A stretch of DNA of 64,000 bases, taken from assembly GCF_907164915.1 (NCBI RefSeq), contig NC_061869.1:16531125-16595124 (forward strand), read 5' to 3'. The stretch comes from Impatiens glandulifera. Taxonomy: Eukaryota > Streptophyta > Magnoliopsida > Ericales > Balsaminaceae. Positions 1-11,752 of this stretch are shown here, piece after piece (position 1 is the first letter of the stretch; every line of letters begins with the position of its first letter). Made by a program: the position numbers and the translations under genes. Below the pieces are notes generated by a model that was not told the origin of the DNA, made no database searches, and was given only the letters and a program-made list of their open reading frames with translations.

Positions 1-302
1 TCTGTTAGACTGCACGTCTAACTATGTCTGTTAGACTGCACGTCTAACCACGTTTCTGTTAGACTGCACGTCTAACCACGTTTCTGTTAGACTACACGTC
101 TAACCACGTCTGTTAGACTGCACATCTAACTGTGTATATCTAATAACCAACACGTCTAATAAACCTGATTCAAGATAAGTCTAACTTAGAACGTTTTGAT
201 GCACCTGCATAAAAACAATTAGACGACTTAGTTTCATTCTAATTTAAGTTTTACACAAGTTTATCATTAAAATACCGTTAGTCAAAATAATTTGACCCAA
301 CA
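1..302 (-). repeat. Partial 3' LTR of element A
   Basis: The segment from 302 leftwards matches 8478 leftwards, including the TGTTGGGTCAAATT start and the palindromic TTAGAC/GTCTAA units at 1-130. Only the first 302 nt of the LTR are in the window. Confidence 0.85.
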
Positions 303-316
303 ATTTCTCCTTTTTT
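303..316 (-). other. Polypurine tract of element A
   Basis: On the minus strand AAAAAAGGAGAAAT lies immediately before the TGTTGGG start of the 3' LTR. This is the expected position and composition of the plus-strand primer. Confidence 0.75.
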
Positions 317-473
317 ATGATGTTAAAACTTTGCATAATTAATTAGATAAGACAAGCAACCATCAAATTAAAGAAAGAGTGATACTTGTTCGCAAACTAC
401 AGAAATAGGTTCCAAAAACCAATATTTCAAAAACCAAGTTCAAACACCACCAAAAGATAGTTTAAAAAAGAGA

Positions 474-3400
474 TTATTGATCTTCCCTTTTCACGATCCG
501 ATAATTGAATCCTTCACCGCTCAAAAGGTTTCCAAATGGAGGGAGAGAACGGCCACCACGACCACCTCTTCCACCGCTTCCGCCACCACGGTCACTTCTA
601 CGACCTCCACCTCTTTTGGTTGGGCAGCAACTTCCTTCATCAGCTGATTTTCTCTTGGATCTGGTGTCGGTCGAAACAACTCCTCTTGAACTTCCTTCCC
701 CCTTTTTAACATTATCATCGTCACGGGAAATGAGGTTCTTATCTTTATTAGCAGCAGCTTCAACATCTTCAACGACTTAAATTTGTCTTGCAAAGGAATC
801 AACTTGTTCCATTCGCTCAACATCAGCTCTATTCATATGAATTTGAACCTCAATCATTTGACTTTGAATCAAGCTTACTCTAGTAATAACTTCTTGATGA
901 AGTTCAATGTTGAATTCCCTTTTGTAATCATACATATCGGACTGCCGTTTGAACATGTTCTTTTCGAATTTGAAGTAGGTTTTGTTGAGGACGTTGATCT
1001 CATACATATTCCTATGCATAGTCTTCTCCATTTCTTTATGAGTTTCAACGAGAGAGGCAAATTCCTTCTTGTTTGATTTTTGATTGTTTTCGATTTTCAT
1101 CATTTTGGATTGCAAGTCCAAAAAAGTTTTCTGAAGAGTGCTCATCATTTCTTTCATAGACTTTAATAGTTTCGCACCTCCAACGGATGTTCCTTCATTT
1201 GATTAGACTTCTTGAGAGTCGGCAGGAGCTGTCCGAATAGGACTGACATGAGTGTGAACCTACAAGGACTGCTCTAGTTCATCCTCCTTAGAAGCATCTT
1301 TAGACTTTTCTTCATTACCCAGAATATCTTCACACACCTTGTGAATTTGATCATACGGACCATCGGAGTGAAGAGGAAGGTTAACAACATTCTCATGAAT
1401 GTTCGCAACCATAATTATCCGAGTTGGTCAAGGAATATCTTTAGAACTTTCAGAAGACGTATCATTGTTGTTTTGTTACCCCTCAGCGAAAGAACTCTTG
1501 TCACATTCCTTTTCTTTTGAGGGTTCCCCTCAGAATGTGCTTCAATGGGCTAACTGGCTTCAACCTCCTTTCTGGAGATGACTCTGATTCAAGAACATGG
1601 GATTCCAGTGCTTGTTCTTCTTGGGTTGCAATTGGTTGAACTGGTTCGATATTGATCTCTTCTTCTTCAATGATCAGATCAGGTTTAACTGGTTCATGAG
1701 TTTGTTCAATTATGGGATGAGCCATAAAGCGTTTTTTTTCAACATACAAACTTTCCAGCTCAATGAGATGAGCAGCGACTTGCTCATCTTCTGGAAGAAT
1801 TAGATCAAAATCATTAGAAAGTTGCATCAGATCATCTTCATCTGAAGAGTTTTCGAGTGGATTTACCCTTGAGTAGTCTACTTCATGAACATACCTGAGA
1901 ACGATTGAGGTATAGTTCTGCATAATTTCATCAAGTCTCCTCATATCCTTCTCCTCTGCATCAGCATTCTTTTCCAAAGGATTGAAGTTAGCTTTTCTTG
2001 CTTGGAGCACCGAAAAGAGAGTCCGACCTCTCAGATTGGTTTCAACCAGCTCCTTTCTCTTTAGAGCTTCATAAACCTTAGAAGTTTTAGCCCATTTCAA
2101 GACTGTCTTTTCAATGTTGACTAGCTTCAACCATTTCTCGCATATTCCTCTTCCTTTGATGATCTGATCATACCTGTTGGACATTTTGTTCATAACCCAA
2201 GTATCGAAGATATTGATCTTCGCAGAAGCTTTTACGTTGGCCTGATCCATCATTAAGTTTACGATACACGTTTCCTCTAAGACATCCTCATTAGAATAGG
2301 TTGCAATTGCCTTTCCGTTTCCAATAACCTCAACAGGTTTTGGAGTAGGCTTCGGTTCTCCGATGGTTATACCAGAAACTCATTTGGTGACTCTCATTGT
2401 CTCATGAGGATTAAGGGGTTTTACAAAGAGCCCAAACAGAGCATTAGACTGGACTAACTTTCTTGTCACTACGGACTCTACTTGAACTTGTTTGGGTACT
2501 AGAGACTCTTCATTTGGCAAAGAAAAAGCTTGTTCAGACCTGACAACAGGAGTAGGGGTATGAACAGCACCCTACTCTATTTCGATAATAACGTTAGTTT
2601 CAGAAGCTACTGGATCAGGTTGACGGACAAGAGATGGAATCCTGTCAAGATTTTCAATATTTAGACCAACTAGCTCAATAGTTGGCCCGACATCATGTTC
2701 CACTAATGGAATAGAATCAAACACATCTTGATCCATCACATGAACATTAAACTTAGGCACTTCGGCCCAAGATTGAGTAGGAGTTACCTTGGACGAAGCC
2801 TTCAAAGATGTAGATGCCCTGGGCGCCTTAGACTTTTCTCCTCTTGAAATAGAGGACTTTTCTGGTTTTCTCAACTGGCTTGTAGGGGGAGACAAGGGAG
2901 ACATCGGGATAGCAACAAGTACGGAAAGACCTTGCTTTACACTAGAATCAACTACCTAGAGTCTTTCTTCGAAGAGCTTTTCTGGCTAGTAGAACAAGCC
3001 TCTGATTCGTTCACGGTTCTTGCTCTTTTGGCTCCCGTCGAAAGAATAAAAGCAGTTGGTTGCTTAGAACGGGTGACGGATCTTCCACCTGTCTGTTGGC
3101 TCGACGCGCCAGAGAGAGACTCCTTGAAGTTCTTCATTCAAACGAGAGTGTTGGCGACTGTGAAGACGTTGAACACTCAACTAGAGTTAATAAGCTTTGA
3201 TTCCCCCATAAGAACCCCTAAGTGTTCCAACAATCGGCTGAGTTGAGCAGCAAAGCTCACACTCTCTTTGTTCTTGTAATCAATCGTCGCACACAGGTTC
3301 AAGAAGAGCGTTGAAGCCCAGTTAACCTGAATACCCATGGAAATGACCGTCATATAGTTAAAACGATCCTAACTATAGAGATGAAAGGATCCCGCTCTTC

Positions 3401-3932
3401 CTTGAAGAGCCTTAGCAACAACATCTTTCAAAAAGATGAAATGGGGTTTGAGAACCTTCTTACTCCCATTTAATTTGATTTCTGAACTGTCGGCTGAAAA
3501 AACAGTCTTCATTTCTGCAATGATTTCTAATGGGAGATTCAGATTAAACGTGTGGCCCTCCGATGGAAGTTCTAAAAACTCTGCATAGGATGACTCATTG
3601 AAAGAAATTTCCGTATTATTCACCGTTGTCGTGACAGATTCGCCAACCATAATTGTCGATTTAAAGAACTCCCGGACTTCCTTCTCGTAGAAGATGAACG
3701 GCCCGCCGAGATACTTCCCGAGGCCAGAATTTTCCAGAGATCTGAACGTGTAGACACCTCCTATTGATCGAACGTATACACGGAGGGAAAATCCATCTAC
3801 AAAGTACAATGACCGAGGGTAATCCTTTTGTTGCCCATTTTGAGAGAAGATGAACATACACAAGATGAACAAGGGTTTTTGGAGAAATCTAGGGTGCTTG
3901 AGAGATTTGAGAGTGAAAAACTTTTCAATCAT
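474..3932 (-). pseudogene. Second long ORF of element A (broken, function unknown)
   Basis: A former protein of roughly 1,100 residues, now broken by several stops and frameshifts. It starts at the ATG at 3932, preceded by a TATA-like box. The N-terminal part (3932-3369 and on past a TAG to about 3180) contains an SLENSGLGKYLGG-like block and an RAGSF block. These recall an uncharacterised retroelement-associated family that is highly repeated in Gesneriaceae; that comparison is from memory. A Ser/Lys-rich linker follows (about 3140-2570), then a helical segment (2253-1501) and a coiled-coil segment (1157-777). The C-terminus (about 776-474) is Gly/Arg-rich and ends near FNYRIVKREDQ. The overall order of domains matches that family. 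Role unknown; the Gly/Arg tail could bind nucleic acid (inference). Confidence 0.6.
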
Positions 3933-3942
3933 GTGTAGGATG

Positions 3943-3952
3943 TCCTTAAATA
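3943..3952 (-). promoter_or_regulatory. TATA-like box upstream of the second ORF of element A
   Basis: On the minus strand CTATTTAAGG lies 11 nt upstream of the ATG at 3932. The same CTATTTAA core occurs in LTR A (7161-7169) and LTR C (about 17007-17016). The spacing to the ATG is short, so the transcription start may lie close to or at the ATG. Confidence 0.5.
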
Positions 3953-4199
3953 GATTTCCAAGAGTCGCATGGCTTAGCCGTCAGTTTTCCTAAGGGTAGG
4001 ACTCATTAATTAATGTTAGACATCTTTTTCCATAGAGTCATCATTAATTTTGGGGTATATAAGTCATTATCTCTTACCTTGAAAGACACATGTCTTCATG
4101 TTATTTGAAGATGACTATTTTTATGTTAGAGCGGGAAAATTAAATGACACGGCATGTGGGACAACTGTCCTTGATCAGTCTAATACACACGTAGTTAGA

Positions 4200-4530
4200 C
4201 ATTTTAATAACTTCTACAATCTATGAGATCTAAACGTCTATTAGACGAATGAGTCTATTAGACGCAGGCGTCTAATCACGTGTCTTATAGACTTCTCACG
4301 TCTATTAGATGTCGTCATCTAATTACGCATGAACAACACGTATTAGACGTGTGTTTTGTTAGATGTGAGCATCCAATTGCTCTTGGCTTATAAACGTCTA
4401 ACTGTCTATTAGACGTCAGTGTATAACCGCGCAGGTTATTAACTAAGACAAGTTGACTTAGATGCATAGAGTGTGTAAGTAAATATACGTCTAAGTACAT
4501 GCTTTTTTTTAGACGACCTCGTCTAATAGA
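4200..4530. repeat. Degenerate palindromic TTAGACG/CGTCTAA units
   Basis: About ten imperfect copies of the inverted motif GTCTATTAGACG and relatives, irregularly spaced. They are related to the array in the LTR but more decayed. Confidence 0.7.
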
Positions 4531-4679
4531 CCGATTAAAGCATTTTGTCTGCGTGCATCTTTATTTTCACAATAAGTTTCCCTCTCAATTTATGCATGTA
4601 CAAAATGAATAATTAAATGTTTTGAGGTTCTTAAGACCAAAAATATTCTTAAAACATAAAACACTTAGTCCTTAGGAAT

Positions 4680-6597
4680 GACAAGAGCCATTGTTGATCT
4701 TCTAGAATGTATACTCATAAGAGTATACTCCGTGCTTCCTTCCTTCCATTTCCCTGTATCACCTACACAAGAAAAAATATTTACAAACTTTGGTACCCAC
4801 ATTCACTTGGGTCCTCGATCAATCCGTCCCTTAGGATCCATATTTGAGGTATTTTGATGGATTTCCCATTTTGTGTTGTAATTACTGCGTATGATTTTCA
4901 CTTGGCAAACGTCTTCCTACTAGCCACTGATTCCTTAACTTTTAAGATGATTTTCTTTTAAAACTACTTGACTTTGAGTTAGATTTTAGAGTGTCAGACT
5001 TGCTGGCTACATCTAACTTATTTTTCAGCCAACTAACAGTCGGCGGAATATAAGTTATTTCATTATTCAAATCTAACTCTTCATGAATTGGATTAGGTTC
5101 AATGTCGGTTAAACTCTCTTTGACAAAACTTATTGTCTTAAGCTTGTCAATTGCTGATTTTAACTTTCCGTAGGGCTAATTTGGGTCATTGCTATCGAAT
5201 CCTAAACCGGATTTGGATCCAGCAAGTTTTAACAGACTAATCTGATATTTGACAACTTCTCCAGACCTTGTCCAAGTACTAACAAAATAGTTTAACATCT
5301 TGTTTTTAGAAGAAATAATTTGAATCTGTTCCTTGAGCATCTCATTCACAGATGAGATCTCGACCTTGTCATTTTCAAGAGTTTTTAAATCTAGAGTTTG
5401 AGACAAAACAGGTTGAGACACTTTAGATGAAGACTTTATTTCATTTAGAGATTCCGCTAGCTTTCTGTACTCTATGACCATGTCATCTAATGTAGCTACC
5501 AGTTGTTCCCTTTAAAATTTTTCAGAAGAGAAGTCAAATACCTCAGTTTCCTGAGTTTCTTCTTCTTCTCTTTCCATGAAGCAAGCAACCTCGTCTTCAT
5601 CACTATCGTTGGATGAAGAGTAAAATCATTATTGTTCCGTTTGTTCTTCCCGTCCCCTTCCATAAGAGCCTTCGACTCCTTTTATTCGTCCTTCTTTTTC
5701 TCATCACGCTTCGGCTTCCGACATTCCAATTGGTAATGACCTAGAATACCACAGTTAAAACACTTAACATTAGCTTTGGATTTCTTATTTCATTTAAATT
5801 TGAAGAGTTTGAGTTAGAGTTTCTCCTCTTCATGAAGTCGCCAAACTTCTTCACGAAGAGAGACATAGCATCGCTACTAAGTTGTTGGGCACTGTCTTCA
5901 CATCAGGAGCAGCCGGTGACTTTTCAGCAGTCACCAAAGCTTTGACAATGATGATGGATGAGGGTTGATCTTCTTTAATCCTTAAGTTCAACTCGAACTC
6001 ATAGGCCTTGAGATTAGCAAACAGATTGAAGAGCGAGATCTTGTTGAGGTCTTTGGATTCCCTCATAGCCATCATCTTTATGTCCCATTCCCTTGGCAAG
6101 GCACGCATGACCTTGATATCAATCTCTCTGTTGATATAGGTTTTGCCGAGAATAGAAAGAGTGGAGATAACTTTGTTGAACCTTGTGTCAAATTCAGCCA
6201 TTATTTCTCCAGGATGCATTTTGAAACTATCGAACTGTTGAGTAACAACCATAATCTTGTTCTCCTTTGTTTGCTCATTGCTCTCACAAAGTTGGGTAAA
6301 TCTGTCCCAGATATCCTTGGCAGTATCACACTCGATGATGTAGTTGAACATACTATCATCAAGAGATCTGTACAAAATGACTAATTCCATGTTGTTGAGG
6401 TTGTTTCTCCTCTTGTCTTCACTGGTCCATTCAGATTTCTCCTTTTCATTCTTGATGGGACCATCTGTGATAACACTCTACATGTCGTCATGAAGAGAAG
6501 AAAGATGATCACGAACTCTCTTCTTCCATACAATATAGTTTTCTCTTGAGAATGTGGGGATTGCGGTAGTACTGACATCTTTGTTTATGGTCGACAT
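4680..6597 (-). pseudogene. Decayed copia-type gag (UBN2-like) of element A
   Basis: The frame starts at the ATG at 6597 (MSTINKDVSTT), with a NYIVWKKRVRDHL block typical of the copia gag N-terminus. An in-frame TAG near 6480 breaks it. It then runs through 6390-5860 with the UBN2-like segment (TAKDIWDRFTQLCE, FDTRFNKVISTLSILG). A frameshift near 5870 follows. A CCHC zinc knuckle CFNCGILGHYQLEC lies at 5721-5762, and a coiled-coil region (5481-5176) ends in GLGFDSNDPN. Downstream to 4680 the frame is weak. Gag would form the particle and bind RNA. No protease or polymerase follows. Confidence 0.75.
5721..5762 (-). other. CCHC zinc knuckle in gag of element A
   Basis: Fourteen codons read C-F-N-C-G-I-L-G-H-Y-Q-L-E-C, a perfect CX2CX4HX4C nucleocapsid motif with all four ligands kept although the surrounding frame is broken. 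Confidence 0.85.
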
Positions 6598-6627
6598 TCT
6601 TAGTGATAGCTTGAGAATAGAAACATG

Positions 6628-6639
6628 GCTCTAATACCA
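6628..6639 (-). other. Primer-binding site of element A
   Basis: On the minus strand TGGTATTAGAGC, two nt after the CA end of the LTR. It differs by one base from the usual plant initiator-Met tRNA complement TGGTATCAGAGC. Confidence 0.85.
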
Positions 6640-7160
6640 ATTGAAAGGATCAGTGGCACCAATAGAGTCAAGGGTCTAACTATTGATGTCAGCTTCTGGA
6701 AAACGGTTTGATAAAAATCTTGTTACGGATTAATATCACATTCTATTTTTCACAAACATTTGCAAACTCTTGAAGCGATTCAAGTGCGAAAATGTTTGCT
6801 TGGGTTTGAAGTTAAGATCGAATAAAAGAGTGAAGGACAGAATGTAAAAGACATAGAGAGTTGTTTATGGATGTTTGAAGCAAAACTCTCCTACGTGTCA
6901 CCCCTTCTTCCAACCACCAGAAGGATTCACTATACTTTTCTTTGAATCAAATACAGTTTCAGTGCTAGCTAACTATTGAACAAAACAGACTATGTTCAAC
7001 TTACAGAAGGTTTAAGAATATAACTCAGCTAGACAGGGTTTTGATTATCTTTCTCTCTTGATGTACAATCTCAGTAAGTAAACAAGTGATCAATTCGAAA
7101 GATTGATTGTTCATCTAGCCAGTCGGTTGATTGATTGATCGTCCGTTGTCCTTAAAGATC

Positions 7161-7169
7161 TTTAAATAG
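7161..7169 (-). promoter_or_regulatory. TATA-like box of LTR A
   Basis: The minus strand reads TCTATTTAAAG just downstream of the palindromic array, an appropriate place for the U3/R border. Confidence 0.55.
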
Positions 7170-7399
7170 ATGAACAGGTACCAATAGTCGAATCTTCTTC
7201 CTTGAAACGTGGCAAGTACCCATTGGACAGCCTCCATAGTACACAGGTACAGACACTATGCACATATATCGTGGCCGTACCAATCTGGTAGTGCACCGAA
7301 TATTCTTTTAGGATTGTCCTGTAAGGAATAATTAGTGGGAAGAATATTTACTTATGCGTACTGCTAGTTGATCGTGTGTAGACGGATGCTAACTTCAAG

Positions 7400-8290
7400 C
7401 AACTACTAAAGTGAGGCATTAGACGTGCTCCATTAGACTGCCAAGTATAATGAAGTTAGACGCCCCCGTCTAATATCAGGATTCATTAGACCATCAAGTC
7501 TAATGGAGTTAGACGACACGTCTAACTACATGTCTCTTCAGACTAGTCTGAAGGAGTTAGACTCCCTACGTCTAACTTTCATCTATTAGACTACACGTTT
7601 AACCATGTATGTTAGACTACACGTCTAACTACGTATCTATTAGACTTCACGTCTAACTACGTCTGTTAGACTTCACGTCTAACTACGTGTCTATTATACT
7701 GCACGTCTAACTACGTTTGTTAGACTGCACGTCGAACTACGTATTCGTTAGACTTCACGTCTAACTACGTATCCGTTAGACTAAACGTCTAACTACGTAT
7801 CTTTTAGACTACACGTCTAATTACGTATTTGTTAGAGTGTACATCTAACTACGTATCTGTTAGACTACACGTCTAAATACATATCTATTAGATTGCACGA
7901 TTAACTACGTATCTGTTAGATTGCACGTCTAACTACGTATTTGTTAGACTACACGTCTAACTACGTATCTATTAGACTGTACGTCTAATTACGTATCTAT
8001 TAGACATCACGTCTAACTACGTATTTGTTAGACATCATGTCTAACCACGTCTGTTAGATTGAACGTCTAATTACGTCTGTTAGACGGTACGTCTAACCAC
8101 GTATCTGTTAGACTGCACGTCTAACTACGTCTGTTAGACTACATGTCTAACTACGTTTGTTAGACTGCACGTCTAACTATGTCTGTTAGACTACACATCT
8201 AACCACGTATCTATTGGACTACACATCTAACAACGTGTTTGTTAGACTGCACGTCTAACCATGTATGTTAGACTGCACGTCTATCTTTGT
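7400..8290. repeat. Palindromic hairpin array in LTR A
   Basis: About 33 units with a consensus of GTTAGACTRCACGTCTAAC followed by TACGTATCT or a shorter spacer. Each unit is an inverted repeat (stem TTAGAC/GTCTAA, loop of 4-6 nt), with a period of about 22-28 bp. Units also carry ACGT cores. No coding sequence is present. Confidence 0.9.
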
Positions 8291-8504
8291 ACATCTAATA
8301 ACCAACACGTCTAATGAACCTGATTCAAGCTAAGTCTAACTTAGCACGTTTTAATGCACCTGCATAAAAACAATTAGACGGCTTAGTTTCTTTCTTATTT
8401 AAGTTTTACACAAGTTCATCATCAAAATACTGTTAGTCAAAATAATTTGACCCTTGGTCAAAATAATTTGACCCAACAGTTTCTTTTAGGGTTTTCCCAA
8501 TAAG

Positions 8505-8516
8505 TGGTATCAGATC
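8505..8516 (+). other. Primer-binding site of element B
   Basis: TGGTATCAGATC, one mismatch from the usual TGGTATCAGAGC, lies 30 nt before the gag ATG. Confidence 0.7.
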
Positions 8517-8534
8517 CGAAGGTTCATCCTTGGC

Positions 8535-11500
8535 ATGGTGGAGTCTTCAAAAGGGGCATCAACTCATTTGTCATCCTGGACGAGGACACCGATGTCGAAT
8601 TTGAAGTTTGTGGTGGAAATCTTTAATGGAACTATGCATTTCAGGATGTGGCAATGTGAGGTTCTAGATTGTCTTTTTTAGTAGGTCTAGATGTTGCTAT
8701 TGAGGTCGGAAAGCCAGATGGTATAAAAGAAAAAGAATGGAGTATCATGAATCGGCTGGCGTGCAGAACAATTTGATCTTGCTTGTCTAGAGAGCAAATT
8801 TATGCAGTGAAGAACGAAACTTTTGCACAGAAACTATGGCAAACATTGGAGGACAAATTTCTGAATAAGAGTGGTCAGAATAAGCTTCTTATGAAGAAAC
8901 GATTATTCCGGTTTGATTACCAGTCAGGTACTACTATGAATGAACATATAACTAAGTTTAATCAATTAGTAGTAGATCTATTAAACTTTGATTTTATGTT
9001 TGAGGATAAAGATCTGACTTTGATGTTCCTATCGTTCCTTCTTGATGAATTTGAACACTTAGAAACAACGTTACTTCTTGGGAAGGTAAATGTTTCTTTT
9101 GATGTTGTAAGTTCTGCTTTATATTGTCATGAATTAAGAAAATAGGATAAAAGGAAAAGCAAAGTAGGTACATAAGATGAAGCATTGATGGTTAGGGGCC
9201 GTCAACAAAGCAAGTCAAAAGGAAAAGGAGGAAGATCTGAAAGTAGAGTTGCGAAATATGAATGTACTTTCTGTCGTGAGAAAGGACGTTGGAAGATTAA
9301 CTACCCATAGTTAAAGAAGAAAGAGAAAGATTCTGAAGATGCAAATATTTTAGAAAACAAAGGTGATGCATATTCAGAATACTCTTTATCGATGTCACAC
9401 ACAACTTCACATCCTGACGTGTGGATATTGCACTCAGCCTTCACTTATCATATGACACCCGTTCGAAAATGGTTCTTTAACTTTAAAGAGTTAGATGGTG
9501 GAGTTGTTTACATTAGAGATGCTAGTACATGTAAAATAAAAGGGATATGTTCAATCAACATGAGAAATGATGACGGATCCACCAGAATTATCTGAGAGGT
9601 TCGGTACATACCAAATATGAAAAAGAATCTCATTTTTTGGGCCTTTGAGTCAAAAGGCCTATATATGAAATTGGAAAATGGAATTCTTAAGCTAATCTCT
9701 GGAGTGCTAGTGGTGTTAAAAGTTATCAGAAAAGTAATAATTTGTATTACTATCAAGGTAGTACAGTTAATGGGACAACAGATGTATCAACTTCTAGGAG
9801 CAGTAAAGAGTTAGAAGTAACAAAACTATGACATATGCGATTGGGGCATGCTGATGAGAAATATATGCAAACTCTTGTCAAGCAAAGATTGTTAAAAGGT
9901 ACAAAAGTTTGTAAATTATATTTTTGTGAACATTGTATTCTGGGAAAACAAAGGCGAGTAAAATTTAGCACTGCTATCCGTAACACTAAGGGTATTTTGA
10001 ACTATGTGCACTCAGATGTCTGGGGACCTGCCAAGACTCCTTCTCTTGGAGGTAGACATTATTTTGTTACCTTTATTGATAATTTTTCCAGAAGAGTATG
10101 GATGTTTACTATGAAGAACAAAGATGAAGTGTTTGAGATTTTTTCTTAAATGGAAAACTCAAGTTGAAGACGAGGCATGAAGAAAGATCAAAATTCTCTA
10201 GACTGATAACGGTGGAGAATACAAGAATGATCAATTCTAGAAGTTATGCCAAAAGTGTGGCATAGTTCAAAACTTCACAGTTATGAAACACCACAACATA
10301 ATGGAGTATCGAAATGTATGAACAGGACATTGGTGGAAAAAGATCGATGTATGTTGTCTAATGTTGGGTGAGACAGAAACTTTTGGGCAGAAGCTATGTC
10401 ATACGCTCAATATTTGGTAAATCGTCTACCATCATCTACACTTGGTGGCAAGACTCCATTAGAGATATGGTCTGGAAAACCTGCAACTGATTGTGATTTT
10501 TTGAATATTTTGGTTCTACTGTATATTATCATTTAGTTGAATCATAGTTGGATCCACAAGGAAAGAAGACTCTTTTATGAGATTTACTACGGGAGTTAAA
10601 GAATATCGCCTTTGGTGTTTGGATGCAAAGAAAACAATTATTAGTAAAAATGTTACTTTTAATGATTATTCAATGTTGAATAAGGTAACACCTGAAAAGA
10701 TTGATTGTACTCCGCAACATGTGGAGTTTGAGAAGATAAAGATAAGCCCAACTATAAGTGACTCTCCGACGATAGACGAAGAGTTAAATGAGGAAGAGGT
10801 TCCGACCCAAGAACCTTCAGAACAACGTGAATCAATTGATGTGAACAGACCAAGACGAGTTATTCAAAAACCAAGTCGGTTTGTTGACATGACGGCCTAT
10901 GCACTTCTAGTCGTAGATTATGTTCCATCCACTTTTTCAGATGTCAGTCGAAGTAATGAAAATGGAAAAAAGAGAGGTGTTATGGAAGATGAGATGCAAT
11001 TTCTTTAGAAGAATGAGACATGCAAGTTTACGCATTTACGAAAAGGGAAGAAGGCTATTGGTCGTAAATGGATCTTTGCTAAGAAAGAAGGATTTCCTGA
11101 AAAATTCAATATTCGCTACAAGGCAAAATTGGTAGTTAAAGACTACACTCAGAAGGAAGGAGTTGATTATAATGAGGTACTTTCTTTGTGTTAAACACCC
11201 TTCCATTAGAATTTTGTTGACCTTGATAGCGCAAATGAATTTGGAGCTAGCTCAACTAGATGTGAAGATCGCATACATACACGGTCATTTGAACGAGAAA
11301 ATCTATATTTATCAACTAGATGAATTAAAAGTTGCCGATAAAGAAAATTGGGTTTGGAAGTTGAACAGATCATTGTACAGGATGAAGCAGTCGTCAAGAC
11401 AATAGTACAAGCGACTTGACAAGTTTATGATTAAGCACAAGTACACAAGAAGCAGATTCAGTTCATGTGTGTATTTGCGCAAACTACAAGATGAGTCTTA

Positions 11501-11636
11501 TATCTATTTACTCTTGTACGTTGATGATATGTTGATAGCATCAAAGAGCCAATATGAAATTGAAAAATTGAAGGCTCAATTGGGTAAAGAGTTGGATATG
11601 AAAGACATAGGAAAACTAAATTTGAACCCTGTTTAG
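8535..11636 (+). pseudogene. Decayed copia gag-pol of element B
   Basis: The start at 8535 gives MVESSKGASTHLSSW, then an in-frame stop near 8680. The gag continues at 8783-9145 (LWQTLEDKFLNKSGQNK, a UBN2-like segment). A degenerate zinc knuckle lies near 9260. The protease site reads WILHSAFTYHMTP, where the usual catalytic Asp of DSGA is replaced by His. The integrase (9835-10500) keeps LGHADEKY, CEHCILGKQ, HSDVWGP and MNRTLVEKDR. The connection region spans 10577-11008. The RT runs from about 11040 to 11636 with ELAQLDVKIAYIHG and YVDDM (11517-11531). At least ten stops or frameshifts break it. Confidence 0.85.
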
Positions 11637-11752
11637 ATTTGGTAAACATATTCCGCGTTTAAGTCGGCGCTGAAGAGCGCCAATTGGAAGCACTGAAGAG
11701 CTATTTTTAATATTGAAGATTAGTATTTGGATATTGTGCCAAGTTGGAGATT

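Larger units (their letters stand above)
3940..4660 (-). promoter_or_regulatory. Internal LTR-like promoter region of element A
   Basis: This stretch repeats the layout of the LTR: palindromic TTAGACG/CGTCTAA units (4200-4530), a run resembling the LTR start (GATGCATAGAGTG, TAGACGACCTCG), and the TATA-like box at 3943-3952. It is diverged from the flanking LTRs and much shorter. I infer that an LTR-derived U3 region became the promoter of the downstream ORF. No coding sequence is seen in it. Confidence 0.45.
1..8478 (-). mobile_element. Element A: large non-autonomous LTR retrotransposon, cut by the window start
   Basis: Read on the minus strand the order is 5' LTR (8478-6642), initiator-Met-type PBS, copia-type gag with zinc knuckle, an internal LTR-like promoter, a second long reading frame, a polypurine tract at 303-316 and the first 302 bp of the 3' LTR. 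The 302 bp match the start of the 5' LTR closely, and both begin TGTTGGGTCAAATT. No integrase, reverse transcriptase or RNase H is recognisable between the LTRs, so mobility would need enzymes from another element. Both reading frames carry stops and frameshifts. The element lies directly upstream of the PBS of element B, so it appears to have inserted into B's 5' end. The far flank is outside the window, so no target-site duplication can be checked. Confidence 0.8.
6642..8478 (-). repeat. 5' LTR of element A (1,837 bp)
   Basis: Bounded by TG at 8478 (TGTTGGGTCAA) and CA at 6642, next to the PBS. The first part (8478-8290) matches the 3' LTR start at 302. The centre (about 7400-8290) is a palindromic array. 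A TATA-like TATTTAAAG lies at 7161-7169, after which the R/U5 part runs to 6642. An 18-bp motif GTCAAAATAATTTGACCC is tandemly doubled at 8436-8453 and 8457-8474. It is single in the other LTR. Confidence 0.8.

Noticed and set aside
505..1076. Plus-strand ORFs opposite the second ORF of element A
   Set aside because: Shadows of the minus-strand Gly/Arg-rich and coiled-coil coding frame.
1..8290. CRISPR array, because of regular short palindromes
   Set aside because: The spacers are not unique, the units are palindromic with variable period, and the context is a plant LTR retrotransposon with PBS and gag.
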